Shown piece after piece: positions 25,536 to 35,110 of a stretch of 64,000 nt of DNA. A program made the translations under genes and the position numbers. Source of the stretch: DATKRB01 sp036501425 (GTDB taxonomy: Bacteria > Actinomycetota > Acidimicrobiia > Acidimicrobiales > RAAP-2); assembly GCA_036501425.1 (NCBI GenBank), contig DASYAI010000056.1, forward strand, positions 134,322 to 198,321, given 5' to 3'. How positions within the stretch are numbered: the first letter of the stretch is position 1; each line of letters begins with the position of its first letter. The notes below the pieces were generated by a model. The model did no database searches. It saw nothing but the letters and a program-made list of their open reading frames with translations, and was not told the origin of the DNA.

Positions 25536-26012
25536 ATGCCCGACACCGTCTTCCCTCCGGACCGCATCGAAGTGACCCGGCCGATCCCGGCATCCCCCTC
25601 CGCTATCTTCGACATCCTGCGCAACCCGGCGGGCCATGTGGCCATCGACGCCTCCGGGATGCTGCAGGACTTCACCGGATCGCCGGCGGACAAGGAAGGC
25701 GACACGTTCGTGGTCCACATGGACCGCGAGTCGCTCAATGACGTCCCGCTGGGCAAGTACGACGTGACCGTCCACTTCATCGTGTTCGAGCGCGACCGCG
25801 AGATCGCGTGGGACCTCGGGCCCGATGCCCGCGTCCCGCACTTCTACGGGTACCGACTGGAGCCCGTCGAGGACGGGGTCACCAACGTGACGTCGTACTA
25901 CGACTGGTCCAAGGTGACCGGCGATCTGAAGGGACGCTTCCCGATCGTGCCCGAGTCGGCCCTGCGCGCCACGCTGGGCATCCTGGAGCGAACGGTCCGA
26001 AAGGGCCTGTGA
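25536..26012 (+). CDS. SRPBCC (START-like) family protein
   Basis: A 158-aa ligand-binding protein of the SRPBCC fold. It starts at the ATG 25536 (GAGGAG upstream). The order is IEVTRPIPASPSAIFDILRN (first strand and helix), HVAIDASGMLQDFTGSPAD, IVFERDREIAWDLGP, and a final helix LRATLGILERTVRKGL. The 31 bases coding for the start of that helix recur exactly at 54010-54040, where a remnant of a second copy lies. No catalytic residues can be named. Confidence 0.85.
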   Translation: MPDTVFPPDRIEVTRPIPASPSAIFDILRNPAGHVAIDASGMLQDFTGSPADKEGDTFVVHMDRESLNDVPLGKYDVTVHFIVFERDREIAWDLGPDARVPHFYGYRLEPVEDGVTNVTSYYDWSKVTGDLKGRFPIVPESALRATLGILERTVRKGL

Positions 26013-26200
26013 TCCGGGCGCTCGCAGCTCGCTCGCCGGCCCACGGCGGGAGCGGCCGGCGCGACGAGCACGGTCCGCCAGCGAACCGGAAGGGGAACCG
26101 CACCCAGGACCCCGCGAGCTTCCCCTGCAGCTCCGAGTGAGGGAACCACCCTCAGAAGCGGTAGCGTCTCGCTCGTGGCCGACCATCGTGGCTGCACGGC

Positions 26201-26686
26201 GTGAGCTCGACCTCCACGGTGACGTGGAGCGCCAAGGTGCTGACCGTCTCGGAGTCGGTGAGCGCCGGCGCGCGGGAGGATCGATCGGGGACGGCCCTGA
26301 CCGAACTGTTGGTCCAACGGGGCTTCTCGGTGATCGGGCGGCGGGCGGTACCAGACGGTGTGGTCCCCGTGGCGCAGGCGCTGCTGGATCTGGCGGAGGG
26401 ATTCTGTGGTCTGCTCGCCACGACCGGGGGAACCGGGTTCGCGCCCAGTGACCTGACGCCCGAGGCGACCCGCTCGGTGCTCGAGCGAGAGGCGCCGGGG
26501 CTGGGCGAGGCCATGCGGGCCGCCAGCCCGCTGGGTCGGTTGTCTCGCGGCCTGGCCGGAACGATCGGGAGCTGCCTGGTGGTCAATCTTCCCGGCTCGC
26601 CGGCCGGCGCGGTGGAGTCCATGGCTGCCATTGTCGATGTCGTGCCCCATGCGCTGGCCTTGGTGGCCGGCGAGCGTCCGCACTGA
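26201..26686 (+). CDS. moaB: MoaB/Mog-type molybdopterin adenylyltransferase
   Basis: Adenylylates molybdopterin before metal insertion by MoeA. The 161-aa product has AKVLTVSESVSAGAREDRSG (SxxxSxGxxxDxSG entry), LLATTGGTGFAPSDLTPEAT, the hallmark TGGTG...DxTPEA, then GLGEAMRAASP and NLPGSPAGAVESMAAI. Start GTG 26201; a ribosome binding site is weak. First gene of the moa block, which continues rightwards with moaA, moaD and moaC. Confidence 0.9.
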   Translation: MSSTSTVTWSAKVLTVSESVSAGAREDRSGTALTELLVQRGFSVIGRRAVPDGVVPVAQALLDLAEGFCGLLATTGGTGFAPSDLTPEATRSVLEREAPGLGEAMRAASPLGRLSRGLAGTIGSCLVVNLPGSPAGAVESMAAIVDVVPHALALVAGERPH

Positions 26687-26816
26687 GCGGCGCGAGGCAT
26701 GGAAGCGTCACCATCTGGGCATCGTGGCTGACGATGAACCGTGCTGGGTGGCGCCAGATGATGGCTGGGGAGCCGGGCCCGGGGAGCTCCGGAGCGAGCG
26801 AGGGTGCCGGGCCGTG

Positions 26817-27902
26817 GTGACCTCGGCTCCGGTCGCGCTCTTGGCGGTCAGGCGACGGGAGCGCCGGACGACGCCCGCGGACGTACCGGCCCTCGACGAC
26901 ATGCCGGTCGAGGGCCCTCTGGTCGACCGGTTCGGCCGGGTACACGACGACCTTCGTGTCTCGGTGACCGATCGCTGCAATCTCCGTTGCGTCTACTGCA
27001 TGCCCGAACGGGGCATGGAGTTCCTGCCCCGGAGTGAGCTTCTTTCCTTCGAGGAGATCGTCCGGGTCGCCCGCGTCGCCCGGGATCTGGGCATCACCTC
27101 GGTCCGGCTGACCGGCGGCGAGCCGCTGGTCCGCCGAGGCCTACCCGACCTGGTGTCCCGGCTGGCATCGATCGGCTTCGAGGACCTGGCCATGACCACC
27201 AACGGGATGCTGCTGGCCGAGATGGCCGGGGCCCTGTCGGCGGCCGGGCTGCGGCGGGTGAACGTGAGCTGCGACTCGCTGCAGCCCGAACGGTTCGGGT
27301 CCATCCGGCGTCGCGGGAACCTCGATCGGGTGCTCGAGGCCATGGACGCGGCCGAACGTGCGGGGCTCTCGCCCGTGAAGGTCAACGTCGTCGTCCTGCG
27401 GGGTCGCAACGACGACGAGATCCTCGAGTTTGCCGCCCTGGCCCGCCGGACCGGGCGGCTGGTGCGGTTCATCGAGTTCATGCCCCTCGACGCCGAGGGC
27501 CGGTGGGACCGAGCGCAGCTGGTCCCCGGTCGGGAGATCTTCGAGCGGATCTCGGCTCGTTGGGCCCTCGAGCCGGTGCTCGCCCCCGGCGATCCCGCGC
27601 CGGCCCAGCGGTACCGGTTCGCCGACGGCCGGGGGGAGATCGGCCTCATCTCGAGCGTGACCCAACCGTTCTGCGGTACGTGCAACCGGCTCCGGCTGAC
27701 GGCGGAGGGGGCGGTCCGCAACTGCCTCTTCTCCGACCGCGAGCGCAACGTGCGCGACGTGCTGCGCCGAGGAGGAGCCGGGGTCGAGGCCGACGTGGCG
27801 CTGCTCCTGCGGCGGGCCGTGTGGGACAAGCAGCCGGGCCACGGGATCAACGATCCCGGGTTCCTTCGCCCAACCCGCTCGATGTCGATGATCGGGGGCT
27901 GA
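26817..27902 (+). CDS. moaA: GTP 3',8-cyclase MoaA
   Basis: Radical SAM enzyme that starts molybdenum cofactor synthesis by converting GTP to 3',8-cyclo-GTP. The 361-aa product from GTG 26817 (an ATG at 26901 would give 333 aa) has LVDRFGRVHDDLRVSVTDRC, the CNLRCVYCMP SAM cluster, RLTGGEPLVRR, and the second cluster CGTCNRLRLTAEGAVRNCL. It ends MIGG, the C-terminal GG that is essential for MoaA. The stop codon region overlaps the beginning of moaD in another frame. Confidence 0.95.
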   Translation: MTSAPVALLAVRRRERRTTPADVPALDDMPVEGPLVDRFGRVHDDLRVSVTDRCNLRCVYCMPERGMEFLPRSELLSFEEIVRVARVARDLGITSVRLTGGEPLVRRGLPDLVSRLASIGFEDLAMTTNGMLLAEMAGALSAAGLRRVNVSCDSLQPERFGSIRRRGNLDRVLEAMDAAERAGLSPVKVNVVVLRGRNDDEILEFAALARRTGRLVRFIEFMPLDAEGRWDRAQLVPGREIFERISARWALEPVLAPGDPAPAQRYRFADGRGEIGLISSVTQPFCGTCNRLRLTAEGAVRNCLFSDRERNVRDVLRRGGAGVEADVALLLRRAVWDKQPGHGINDPGFLRPTRSMSMIGG

Positions 27903-27903
27903 G

Positions 27904-28140
27904 ACGGCTCGGCTACGGCTGTTCGGCCCCGCTCGGGAAGCGGCCGGGGAGGCCGAGGCCCACCTGGCCGGCGACGACGTGGCCGAGGTGCTCGGCCGGG
28001 CGGAGGATCGCTATGGTGCCGCCTTCGCGGCGGTGCTGGGCATCTCGCGGATCTGGATCAACGAGGAGCCGGCGACCGGCGACGAAGAGGTGGAGGAACG
28101 CGACGAGATCGCCGTCCTCCCACCGGTGTCGGGGGGATGA
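27904..28140 (+). CDS. moaD: Molybdopterin synthase small subunit MoaD, start codon unclear
   Basis: MoaD carries a C-terminal thiocarboxylate that supplies sulfur to molybdopterin. This frame encodes a full MoaD: ARLRLFGPAREAAGEAEAHL, DDVAEVLGRAEDRYGAAFA, ISRIWINEEPATGDEEV and DEIAVLPPVSGG, ending in the obligatory GG before TGA. The frame has a TGA at 27889-27891 and no ATG, GTG or TTG between it and the conserved start. The first such codon, GTG 27979, would remove a third of the fold. Candidates are a non-standard start (CTG 27919, which still drops the first strand), a +1 frameshift out of moaA at GGC TGA, or an assembly error in the run of five Gs at 27894-27898. Coordinates are those of the conserved reading frame. 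Confidence 0.8.
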   Translation, partial: TARLRLFGPAREAAGEAEAHLAGDDVAEVLGRAEDRYGAAFAAVLGISRIWINEEPATGDEEVEERDEIAVLPPVSGG

Positions 28141-28141
28141 C

Positions 28142-28687
28142 ATGTCCGAGGGCCTGACGCACATCGACGAGCACGGCAGAGCGCAGATGGTGGACGTCAC
28201 CGGCAAACCGCCGACCAGGCGAACGGCCGAGGCCCGATGTGTGGTCCGCACGGGGGCGGACGTGGCGGCGGCGCTGGCGGCCCAGCCCGACGGGACCGAC
28301 CTGATCGAGATGGCCCGGTTCTCCGGGGTGCTGGCGGCCAAGCAGACGTCGTCGCTCATCCCGCTGTGCCATCCCATCCCGATCGAGCGGGTGACGGTTG
28401 AGATCACGGTGGTCCCGGACGGGTTCGGCGTCGCGGCGACGGCCGAGATCACCCAACGCACCGGTGTCGAGATGGAGGCACTGACCGCCTGCGCCGGAGC
28501 CGCACTGACCCTGGCTCAGGGCTTCGTCGACGTCGATCCCCGGGTCACCATCGGGGAGTTGACACTGTGGCACAAGTCCGGCGGCCGATCGGGAGCCTGG
28601 CACCGGTCGGCGGCCGGGGAGATGCAGGGGGACGGGCGCGGGGCCCGCTGCGGTGGCGCGTCGGGCGACGTTCGAGGTGGTCGCTGA
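28142..28687 (+). CDS. moaC: Cyclic pyranopterin monophosphate synthase MoaC
   Basis: Second step of molybdenum cofactor synthesis. The 181-aa product starts at the ATG 28142, one base after the moaD stop, with GGGGGGA upstream. It has LTHIDEHGRAQMVDVTGKP, ARFSGVLAAKQTSSLIPLCH (KxTxxLIPLCHP), ITQRTGVEMEALTACAGAAL and LWHKSGGRSGAW, the C-terminal KSGG-x-SG motif. A Gly/Arg-rich tail of about 25 residues follows. The stop overlaps the next start (TGATG). Confidence 0.95.
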   Translation: MSEGLTHIDEHGRAQMVDVTGKPPTRRTAEARCVVRTGADVAAALAAQPDGTDLIEMARFSGVLAAKQTSSLIPLCHPIPIERVTVEITVVPDGFGVAATAEITQRTGVEMEALTACAGAALTLAQGFVDVDPRVTIGELTLWHKSGGRSGAWHRSAAGEMQGDGRGARCGGASGDVRGGR

Positions 28688-29085
28688 TGCCGGACTACGG
28701 CGTGGTCGAGGCGGCCGGGGTCTTGCGGGTCAGCTCGGACACGGTACGGCGGTGGATCAACGACGGCCAGCTGGAGGCCACCAGGACCACCGGGGGCCGC
28801 CTCCGGGTGGACGGCGTGGTCCTGGCCCGCTTCGCCCAGTCGCTCTATCAGGGGGCCGCCGGGCCGGGCGCGGCCCGGGAGTCGATCCGCAACCACTTTT
28901 CGGGCATCGTGACCAACGTGGTCACCGACAAGGTCATGGCCCACGTGGAGCTGCAAGCCGGGCCGTTCCGGGTGGTCGCGCTGATCAGCCGCGAGGCCGT
29001 CGACGACATGGAACTGGCCCCCGGCCTCATCGCTCAGGCCGTGGTCAAGGCGACCAACGTGTCGATCCAGCTCGACCGTCGCTGA
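28687..29085 (+). CDS. HTH-TOBE molybdate-type regulator
   Basis: A 132-aa protein with an N-terminal excisionase/MerR-like helix-turn-helix (VVEAAGVLRVSSDTVRRWIN, DGQLEATRTTGGRLRVDG) and a C-terminal single TOBE/Mop domain (SIRNHFSGIVTNVVTDKVMA, VVALISREAVDDMELAPG, VVKATNVSIQLD). TOBE domains bind molybdate or tungstate, and ModE is built the same way, though with a different DNA-binding domain. It is the last gene of the moa block and converges, with overlap, on modBC. It is the natural regulator of modA/modBC, but this is inference. Start ATG 28687. Confidence 0.85.
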   Translation: MPDYGVVEAAGVLRVSSDTVRRWINDGQLEATRTTGGRLRVDGVVLARFAQSLYQGAAGPGAARESIRNHFSGIVTNVVTDKVMAHVELQAGPFRVVALISREAVDDMELAPGLIAQAVVKATNVSIQLDRR

Positions 29086-30973
29086 GCTCCCCGGCGACTC
29101 GCGGTGCCGGCTCGGTCGGGGCCGGCCAGAGCCGGATCCGAGCGGGCGGCAGCCCGACCGAGCAAGGGGAACCGATCGGCAGGTCCAGCCGGCCCGGCAC
29201 GACGACCTCCAGCTCGAATCCCGGGGCCAAGGACACCAGGAGCTCGGTGCTGGTCCCGAGATCCGCCACGTCGACGACCATCGCCCGATACGGGCCGGCG
29301 GTGGCCAACGCGACCTCTTCGGAGCGGACGCACCAGCGCACGCGAGCGCCGTTCGGCAACCCGCACGTGTCCATGGCGATCGACACCCCGCCGACGTCGA
29401 CCGATCCCCGGCTCGCCACCCGACCGGTCAAGATGTTGCGGATCCCGATCAGGCGAGCCACCTCGGGGGAGGCCGGCCGTTCGAAGACTTCCTCCGTGGT
29501 CCCGGCCTGAAGGATCCGGCCGTGATCGAGGACGACGACCTCGTCGGCGAGATACGCGGCTTCCTGCGGATCGTGGGTCACCAGGACGGTGGAGATCGTG
29601 CTCTCACGCCGGAGCCGCCGGAGCTCGGTCCGTAGTTCGTGGCGGACGGGGCTGTCGAGAGCGGAAAAGGGCTCGTCGAGCAGCAGCAGGGCGGGAGACC
29701 GTGACAGGGCTTGGGCCAGGGAGACCCGCTGGCGTTGGCCACCCGACAGCTCGTCGGGGAACCGATTCTCGAGGCCCGAGAGGCCGAGCCGCCCCAGCCA
29801 GTAGGCGGCCAGTCCCTCGTCGGCGTCTACACCGAAGGTGGCCTGCTGCCAGACGGTCAGGTGCGGGAAGAGGGCGTAGCCCTGGGGGACGTAGCCGATC
29901 CGGCGATCCTCCACGGCGACGCCGTCCATGCACCGGTCGCCGTAGCGCACGGTCCCGCCGGCCGGTCCGAGGAAACCGGCCAGCCCTCGCAAGGTCGCCG
30001 ACTTACCCGATCCCGACGGTCCGAGGACCGCCAGGCTCGCGCCGCTGGCCCGATAGGCGACCTGTAGTCGGAACGTGCCGAGCCAGGCGTCGAGGTCCCA
30101 GGCGACCGGAGCCGGCCGGGCCGGGCGGGGACGCCTGGGCGCCGGCACGACGGCACGGGCGGGACGGCGCCGGTGGCGGAGACGTCCGCCGAAGGCCACC
30201 AGCGCGGCGACACCGAGCCCGAGCGCGGTGGGGGCCTGCGTGGCCGGGATGCCGGTGCTCGAGAACTGGATGTAGGTGAGCACGGGCAGCGTGTAGGGAT
30301 GGTACGAGAGGACGACCGTCGCGCCGTACTCGCCGAACGCCCGCAGCCACGACAGCACCAGTCCGGCACGGATCCCCGGCCAGGCCAGCGGCAGCTGGAC
30401 CCGCCAGAAGCGGGACAGCTCCCGGTGCCCCAGGGCCGCCGCGTGCTCGGCGATCACCGGGTCCACGGCGGCGAACGCCGAGCGGGCGCTGATGACGAGA
30501 AAGGGCGAGGCCACGAAGGTCTGGGCGAGGACGATCCCGGCCAACGAGTCGGTGAGATGTCGGCCGAAGGCCTGGCCGACGGTGCTGTAGGGCCCGACCA
30601 GCTCGACCAGCAGGATGCCGCTCATCAGCGGTGGCAGGGCCAGCGGAAGCAGCACGACCACGCCGACCAGGGCGGCCAGCCGCCCGCGGGAGCGCGCCAG
30701 CACGTAGGCGAGTGGTATGCCCAAGGCGGCGACGAGACCGGTGCTGATAGTGGCGGTCACCACCGACACGTAGAGCGCACCGAGGAGGCCGGGCGTCCCG
30801 AAGCCCCGGTCATGGGATGCCCCCAGGTGGAAGAGGAAGACGACGATGGGGACGACCAGGTACAGCACGAGCAGGCCGCCCAGCCACGGCAGCGGCGTGG
30901 TCGAGAACCCCCGCCTGGTCGGGTTGGGGGGCCACCTCCGCACGCGCCCGGCGGCGCCGTCGCCGGTGCTCAC
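29045..30973 (-). CDS. modBC: Fused ModB-ModC molybdate/tungstate ABC transporter
   Basis: Permease and ATPase of an oxyanion importer joined in one 642-aa chain. Residues 1-260 are the permease with about six helices and the EAA-loop segment EHAAALGHRELSRFWRVQLP. Residues 300-640 are the ATPase: Walker A GPSGSGKSATLRG, Q-loop VPQGYALFPHL, signature LSGGQRQRVSLAQAL, Walker B LLLLDEPFSALD, H-loop VLVTHDPQEAA, then a C-terminal TOBE domain. Start GTG 30973 overlaps the modA stop (GTGA). The 3' end overlaps the HTH-TOBE gene by 41 bases on the other strand. Confidence 0.92.
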   Translation of the reverse strand: MSTGDGAAGRVRRWPPNPTRRGFSTTPLPWLGGLLVLYLVVPIVVFLFHLGASHDRGFGTPGLLGALYVSVVTATISTGLVAALGIPLAYVLARSRGRLAALVGVVVLLPLALPPLMSGILLVELVGPYSTVGQAFGRHLTDSLAGIVLAQTFVASPFLVISARSAFAAVDPVIAEHAAALGHRELSRFWRVQLPLAWPGIRAGLVLSWLRAFGEYGATVVLSYHPYTLPVLTYIQFSSTGIPATQAPTALGLGVAALVAFGGRLRHRRRPARAVVPAPRRPRPARPAPVAWDLDAWLGTFRLQVAYRASGASLAVLGPSGSGKSATLRGLAGFLGPAGGTVRYGDRCMDGVAVEDRRIGYVPQGYALFPHLTVWQQATFGVDADEGLAAYWLGRLGLSGLENRFPDELSGGQRQRVSLAQALSRSPALLLLDEPFSALDSPVRHELRTELRRLRRESTISTVLVTHDPQEAAYLADEVVVLDHGRILQAGTTEEVFERPASPEVARLIGIRNILTGRVASRGSVDVGGVSIAMDTCGLPNGARVRWCVRSEEVALATAGPYRAMVVDVADLGTSTELLVSLAPGFELEVVVPGRLDLPIGSPCSVGLPPARIRLWPAPTEPAPRVAGELSDGRAGSTRWSP

Positions 30974-31950
30974 TTCGAGCGCAAGCTGGCCCGCAGCGCT
31001 CGCGGAACCTTGCCGGCTCCGGTCACCTTCGGCGGGGTCATCAGGCGCAGCCCGTCGTGGTCGAGGATCGACCTCCCCAGACGGCCGAACAAGAACGCCA
31101 CGAAGGCCTGCGCCGCCTTGGCGTGCGGCGCCCGGTTGACCACCGTCACGGTGTACTCGCCTTGATAGTGGATGCTGCCGAGCGAGATGGTGGGTATGCC
31201 TGCGGCCTTGGCCTCGCTGGCGTAGAAGAACCCGGCGCCGACCTGGCCGGCCTGAAGGAGTCCCACCAGGGACTGCTCGGGATAGACCCCCGACGTACCG
31301 GTGGTGAGCTGGGCGAGCGAGGGCTGGTGATACTCGGAGGCCGCCCGGGTGAGGGCCTCGACCGCCAGCTCGCCCTTCGGATCGGTCGCCGGGTCGGTCC
31401 GACCCAGGACGAACCCGGGCTCGGTGACCACCTGGTACCAGGGCTTCGACCGGAGGGCGGCGGCGAACGGGCTCGTGGGGTTGTAGCCGATGACCAGCGG
31501 CGAGCTGGCGAACGTGGCGTACCACGAAACCCAGTCTCCGTTGGCGTCCCCCTCCAATGTGGCGTTCACCGCCGGACTGGCGCTCACGAAGACGTCGGCC
31601 AGCTGGGTCTTGCCCTTGATCTCGCTGGCCAGCGCGTCGGAGCCGCCCGAGAACCCGCTGAAGGTGTCGCCGGTCTCGGCATCGAAGGCGGGACCGATGC
31701 CCTGCTCCATGAGCCCGACCAACGAACCGGCGTACAGGACGTCGACCGGCCCGGTCCCCTCTTTCGCTGCGGCCGCCGGGCCGACGGCGGCTCCGACGAA
31801 CACCGAGCCGACAAGGGCGCAGAGCGCGCCGACCAGGCCGAGGGCGCGAGCGTTCGACCGTCGTGCTGCATGGGCTTTCGAGGGCGGAATCACGTCACCG
31901 GTGTACCGCAGATACGGCGTTTCAACCGCAAACTGACGGACGATCCCCAT
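30970..31950 (-). CDS. modA: Extracellular molybdate/tungstate-binding protein
   Basis: Solute-binding protein of the importer, 326 aa with a signal peptide near residues 33-63 (ALGLVGALCALVGSVFVGAA). The mature part starts VDVLYAGSLVGLMEQGIG and has SGGSDALASEIKGKTQLADV with FVSASPAVNATLEG, resembling the WtpA/tungstate branch as much as classical ModA. The ATG at 31950 lacks a ribosome binding site; a GTG at 31893 would give a more normal signal peptide length. Molybdate versus tungstate cannot be told from sequence. Confidence 0.85.
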   Translation of the reverse strand: MGIVRQFAVETPYLRYTGDVIPPSKAHAARRSNARALGLVGALCALVGSVFVGAAVGPAAAAKEGTGPVDVLYAGSLVGLMEQGIGPAFDAETGDTFSGFSGGSDALASEIKGKTQLADVFVSASPAVNATLEGDANGDWVSWYATFASSPLVIGYNPTSPFAAALRSKPWYQVVTEPGFVLGRTDPATDPKGELAVEALTRAASEYHQPSLAQLTTGTSGVYPEQSLVGLLQAGQVGAGFFYASEAKAAGIPTISLGSIHYQGEYTVTVVNRAPHAKAAQAFVAFLFGRLGRSILDHDGLRLMTPPKVTGAGKVPRALRASLRSK

Positions 31951-31979
31951 GAAGAGGAGGGAGACAGCGGTATCTGCGT
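31905..31979. promoter_or_regulatory. Inverted 9-mer pair around the modA start
   Basis: cgcagatac at 31908-31915 region and its inverse gtatctgcg at 31970-31978 flank the modA start with a 54-base gap. The wider sequences accgcagatacggcg and agcggtatctgcgtc match almost perfectly when inverted. They are good candidates for two operator half-sites of the nearby HTH-TOBE regulator. No direct evidence. Confidence 0.4.
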
Positions 31980-32114
31980 CCGAGCGTACGAGGCGGACTG
32001 CTCCCGGCGAGGCAGCCTCCAGCGCGCCGTCAGGGCGAGGCGGACCCCCTCCGGGGCGCGTCCGGGCGGGCTCCTCCGACGATTGCCGAGCTGGAGTTCG
32101 GGTAGTGGCTCCAG

Positions 32115-32372
32115 ATGACGATCATTGCGCCCTCTGTCAACCACGGCCAGCTGCCGGCGGCTCCCGCACCGCCTCGCGCCGAGCCGTTCGCCGATCTCGT
32201 CGATCTCGTCGATCTCGGGCAGGACCGCGGTCCGTCCCATCAGCGGCGGCCCGGCTGGTTCGAGGCCAATCCGGGCTGTTTCATGCGGCTGGTCGGCACC
32301 GCGATCGGCGTGGCGGCGTTGGCGGTCGGCGCTCGGATCGCCTGGGGAAGGGTTGCCGCCCGGACCCACTAG
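32115..32372 (+). CDS. Possible small one-helix membrane protein
   Basis: An 85-aa frame from the ATG 32115, with a Pro/Ala-rich N-terminus and one membrane helix near the end (FMRLVGTAIGVAALAVGARI). No ribosome binding site is obvious. The remaining part of this 470-bp region between modA and the cytochrome b gene (31951-32420) holds no other gene that I can support. Function unknown. Confidence 0.35.
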   Translation: MTIIAPSVNHGQLPAAPAPPRAEPFADLVDLVDLGQDRGPSHQRRPGWFEANPGCFMRLVGTAIGVAALAVGARIAWGRVAARTH

Positions 32373-32420
32373 GCCGCACGCCCGAAGCCGCCCGATCCGG
32401 CACGTCCAGCTCGCGCCTCG

Positions 32421-33980
32421 CTACGGCTGGGGTGCCTCTTCGCGGGGTCCGGGAGCGCCGAGGATGACGTCGGGGACGGGGGCGGGCTCGCGGTCAGGCC
32501 CTCGAGAACCAGTTACCTCCCTCCGCAACTCGAAGTGGTGATCTGCGGTGAGAGCCACCATGCTCCGGGCCCGGGGCATCGCCTCGGGAAGAAGGCCACG
32601 GCAGATCTTCAAGGTCGTGATCCCGACCACCGCCGGCACGACCAGCACCGCCACCCGGAGCACCCAGACCATGACGCCCACTGAGACGCCGAGGAACCCA
32701 GCCAGGACGTCGTCTCCCCCGGCGAACAGCAGCATGAAGTAGAAGGCGAACACCGTCGCCCCCAGTGCCGTGTGCAGGGGCCGTCGCCGCGGCGCCACCA
32801 ATAGGTGATGGATCTCCCGATCGCCGGTCCAGACCCGGTCGACCAGGGGCCAGGCGTAGAGGAAGAGGAAGGTGGCGACCGGCAGTACCACTGCGGGCAC
32901 GAAGACGACCCAGACCACCGTGTGGCCCCAGCCGGTCCACTCCCAGCTCGGCATCAGCCGGAGCGCTCCTTCAAGCCAGCCGGTGTACCAGTCCGGCTGG
33001 GCAGCGGAGCTGGCCTTGGACGGGTCGTAGGCGCCGTACTGCCAGATCGGGTCGATCTGGGCGAGCCCTGCCATGATCCCGAGCACGCCGGCCACCATCA
33101 GGAGGAGGCCGGTGGTCTTTGCCACGAAGGTCGGCCACATGGGCAATCCCACGACGTTCTTCTCCGTCCGCCCTTCCCCGGGCCATTGGGTGTGCTCCTG
33201 GCGGAAGATCAAGGCGAGATGAGCGCCCAGCAACCCGAAAAGGAGCAAGGGGACGATGAAGATGTGGGCGACGAAGAACCGGTGCAGGGTGTCGGGTCCG
33301 GGTGGGTTGCCCCCATAGATCCAGAAGGCCAAGTACGAGCCGACGAAGGGGATCGACTCCACGATGCCGTAGCCGATGCGCACGCCCGTGCCCGACAGCA
33401 GGTCGTCAGGGAGCGAGTAGCCGAGGTAGCCGTTCACGATGGCCACCATGAGCAACGTGACGCCGATGGCCCAGTTCATCCCCCTCGGCTTTCGGTACGC
33501 CGAGGTGAAGAAGACCCGGGACATATGCACCACGATGGCCCCGATGAAGATGTCGGCGGCCCAGTGGTGCATCTGGCGGACGAGCAGTCCGGCCCGGACG
33601 CCGAACGACAGGTTCATCGACGACGCGAACGCTTCCGAGACGCGCTGGCCGTCCAGGGGCCGGTAAGGTCCGTGGTAGATCACCTTCACCGACGAGGGCA
33701 CGTAGTACAAGGTCAGGAAGACGCCGGTGGCCACCAGCACGACGAAACAGTAGAGGGCGATCTCGCCGAGGAAGAAGGACCAGTGGTCGGGGAAGATCTT
33801 GTCCAGCAGGCTGTGACCGAACTGGGCCGCGCCGGTCCGGTCGTCCAGCTCACGAACTGCTCGCCTGGTCGCTTTGCCCGCGCTGGGCACCCGAGCGCGC
33901 ACCTCCGCCTTGGCGCGCTCGATCGGCTTCGGCCGGTGCCGATCGACGTACCGCCACACCCAGCGGCTGACCGGGCCCAC
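32421..33980 (-). CDS. Orphan cytochrome b (QcrB-like)
   Basis: A 519-aa bc1/b6f-type cytochrome b with about eight to nine helices. Two pairs of haem-ligating histidines are present: MHHWAADIFIGAIVVH and AHIFIVPLLLFGLLGAH. The N-terminal part has DHWSFFLGEIALYCFVVLVA and the quinone-site part PDWYTGWLEGALRLMPSWEW, as in actinobacterial QcrB. Unlike a normal qcr operon, no Rieske (QcrA) or cytochrome c (QcrC) gene is in the window. It lies 11 bases after the NrfD gene, so it is probably expressed with the formate dehydrogenase and could link it to the quinone pool. Start GTG 33980. Confidence 0.9.
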   Translation of the reverse strand: MGPVSRWVWRYVDRHRPKPIERAKAEVRARVPSAGKATRRAVRELDDRTGAAQFGHSLLDKIFPDHWSFFLGEIALYCFVVLVATGVFLTLYYVPSSVKVIYHGPYRPLDGQRVSEAFASSMNLSFGVRAGLLVRQMHHWAADIFIGAIVVHMSRVFFTSAYRKPRGMNWAIGVTLLMVAIVNGYLGYSLPDDLLSGTGVRIGYGIVESIPFVGSYLAFWIYGGNPPGPDTLHRFFVAHIFIVPLLLFGLLGAHLALIFRQEHTQWPGEGRTEKNVVGLPMWPTFVAKTTGLLLMVAGVLGIMAGLAQIDPIWQYGAYDPSKASSAAQPDWYTGWLEGALRLMPSWEWTGWGHTVVWVVFVPAVVLPVATFLFLYAWPLVDRVWTGDREIHHLLVAPRRRPLHTALGATVFAFYFMLLFAGGDDVLAGFLGVSVGVMVWVLRVAVLVVPAVVGITTLKICRGLLPEAMPRARSMVALTADHHFELRREVTGSRGPDREPAPVPDVILGAPGPREEAPQP

Positions 33981-33991
33981 GACGCCGCCGA

Positions 33992-35106
<1,115 letters not shown>

Positions 35107-35110
<4 letters not shown>

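Noticed and set aside
27979..28140. moaD starting at the first GTG in frame
   Set aside because: It would delete the first strand and helix of the MoaD fold, which are well conserved upstream of it.
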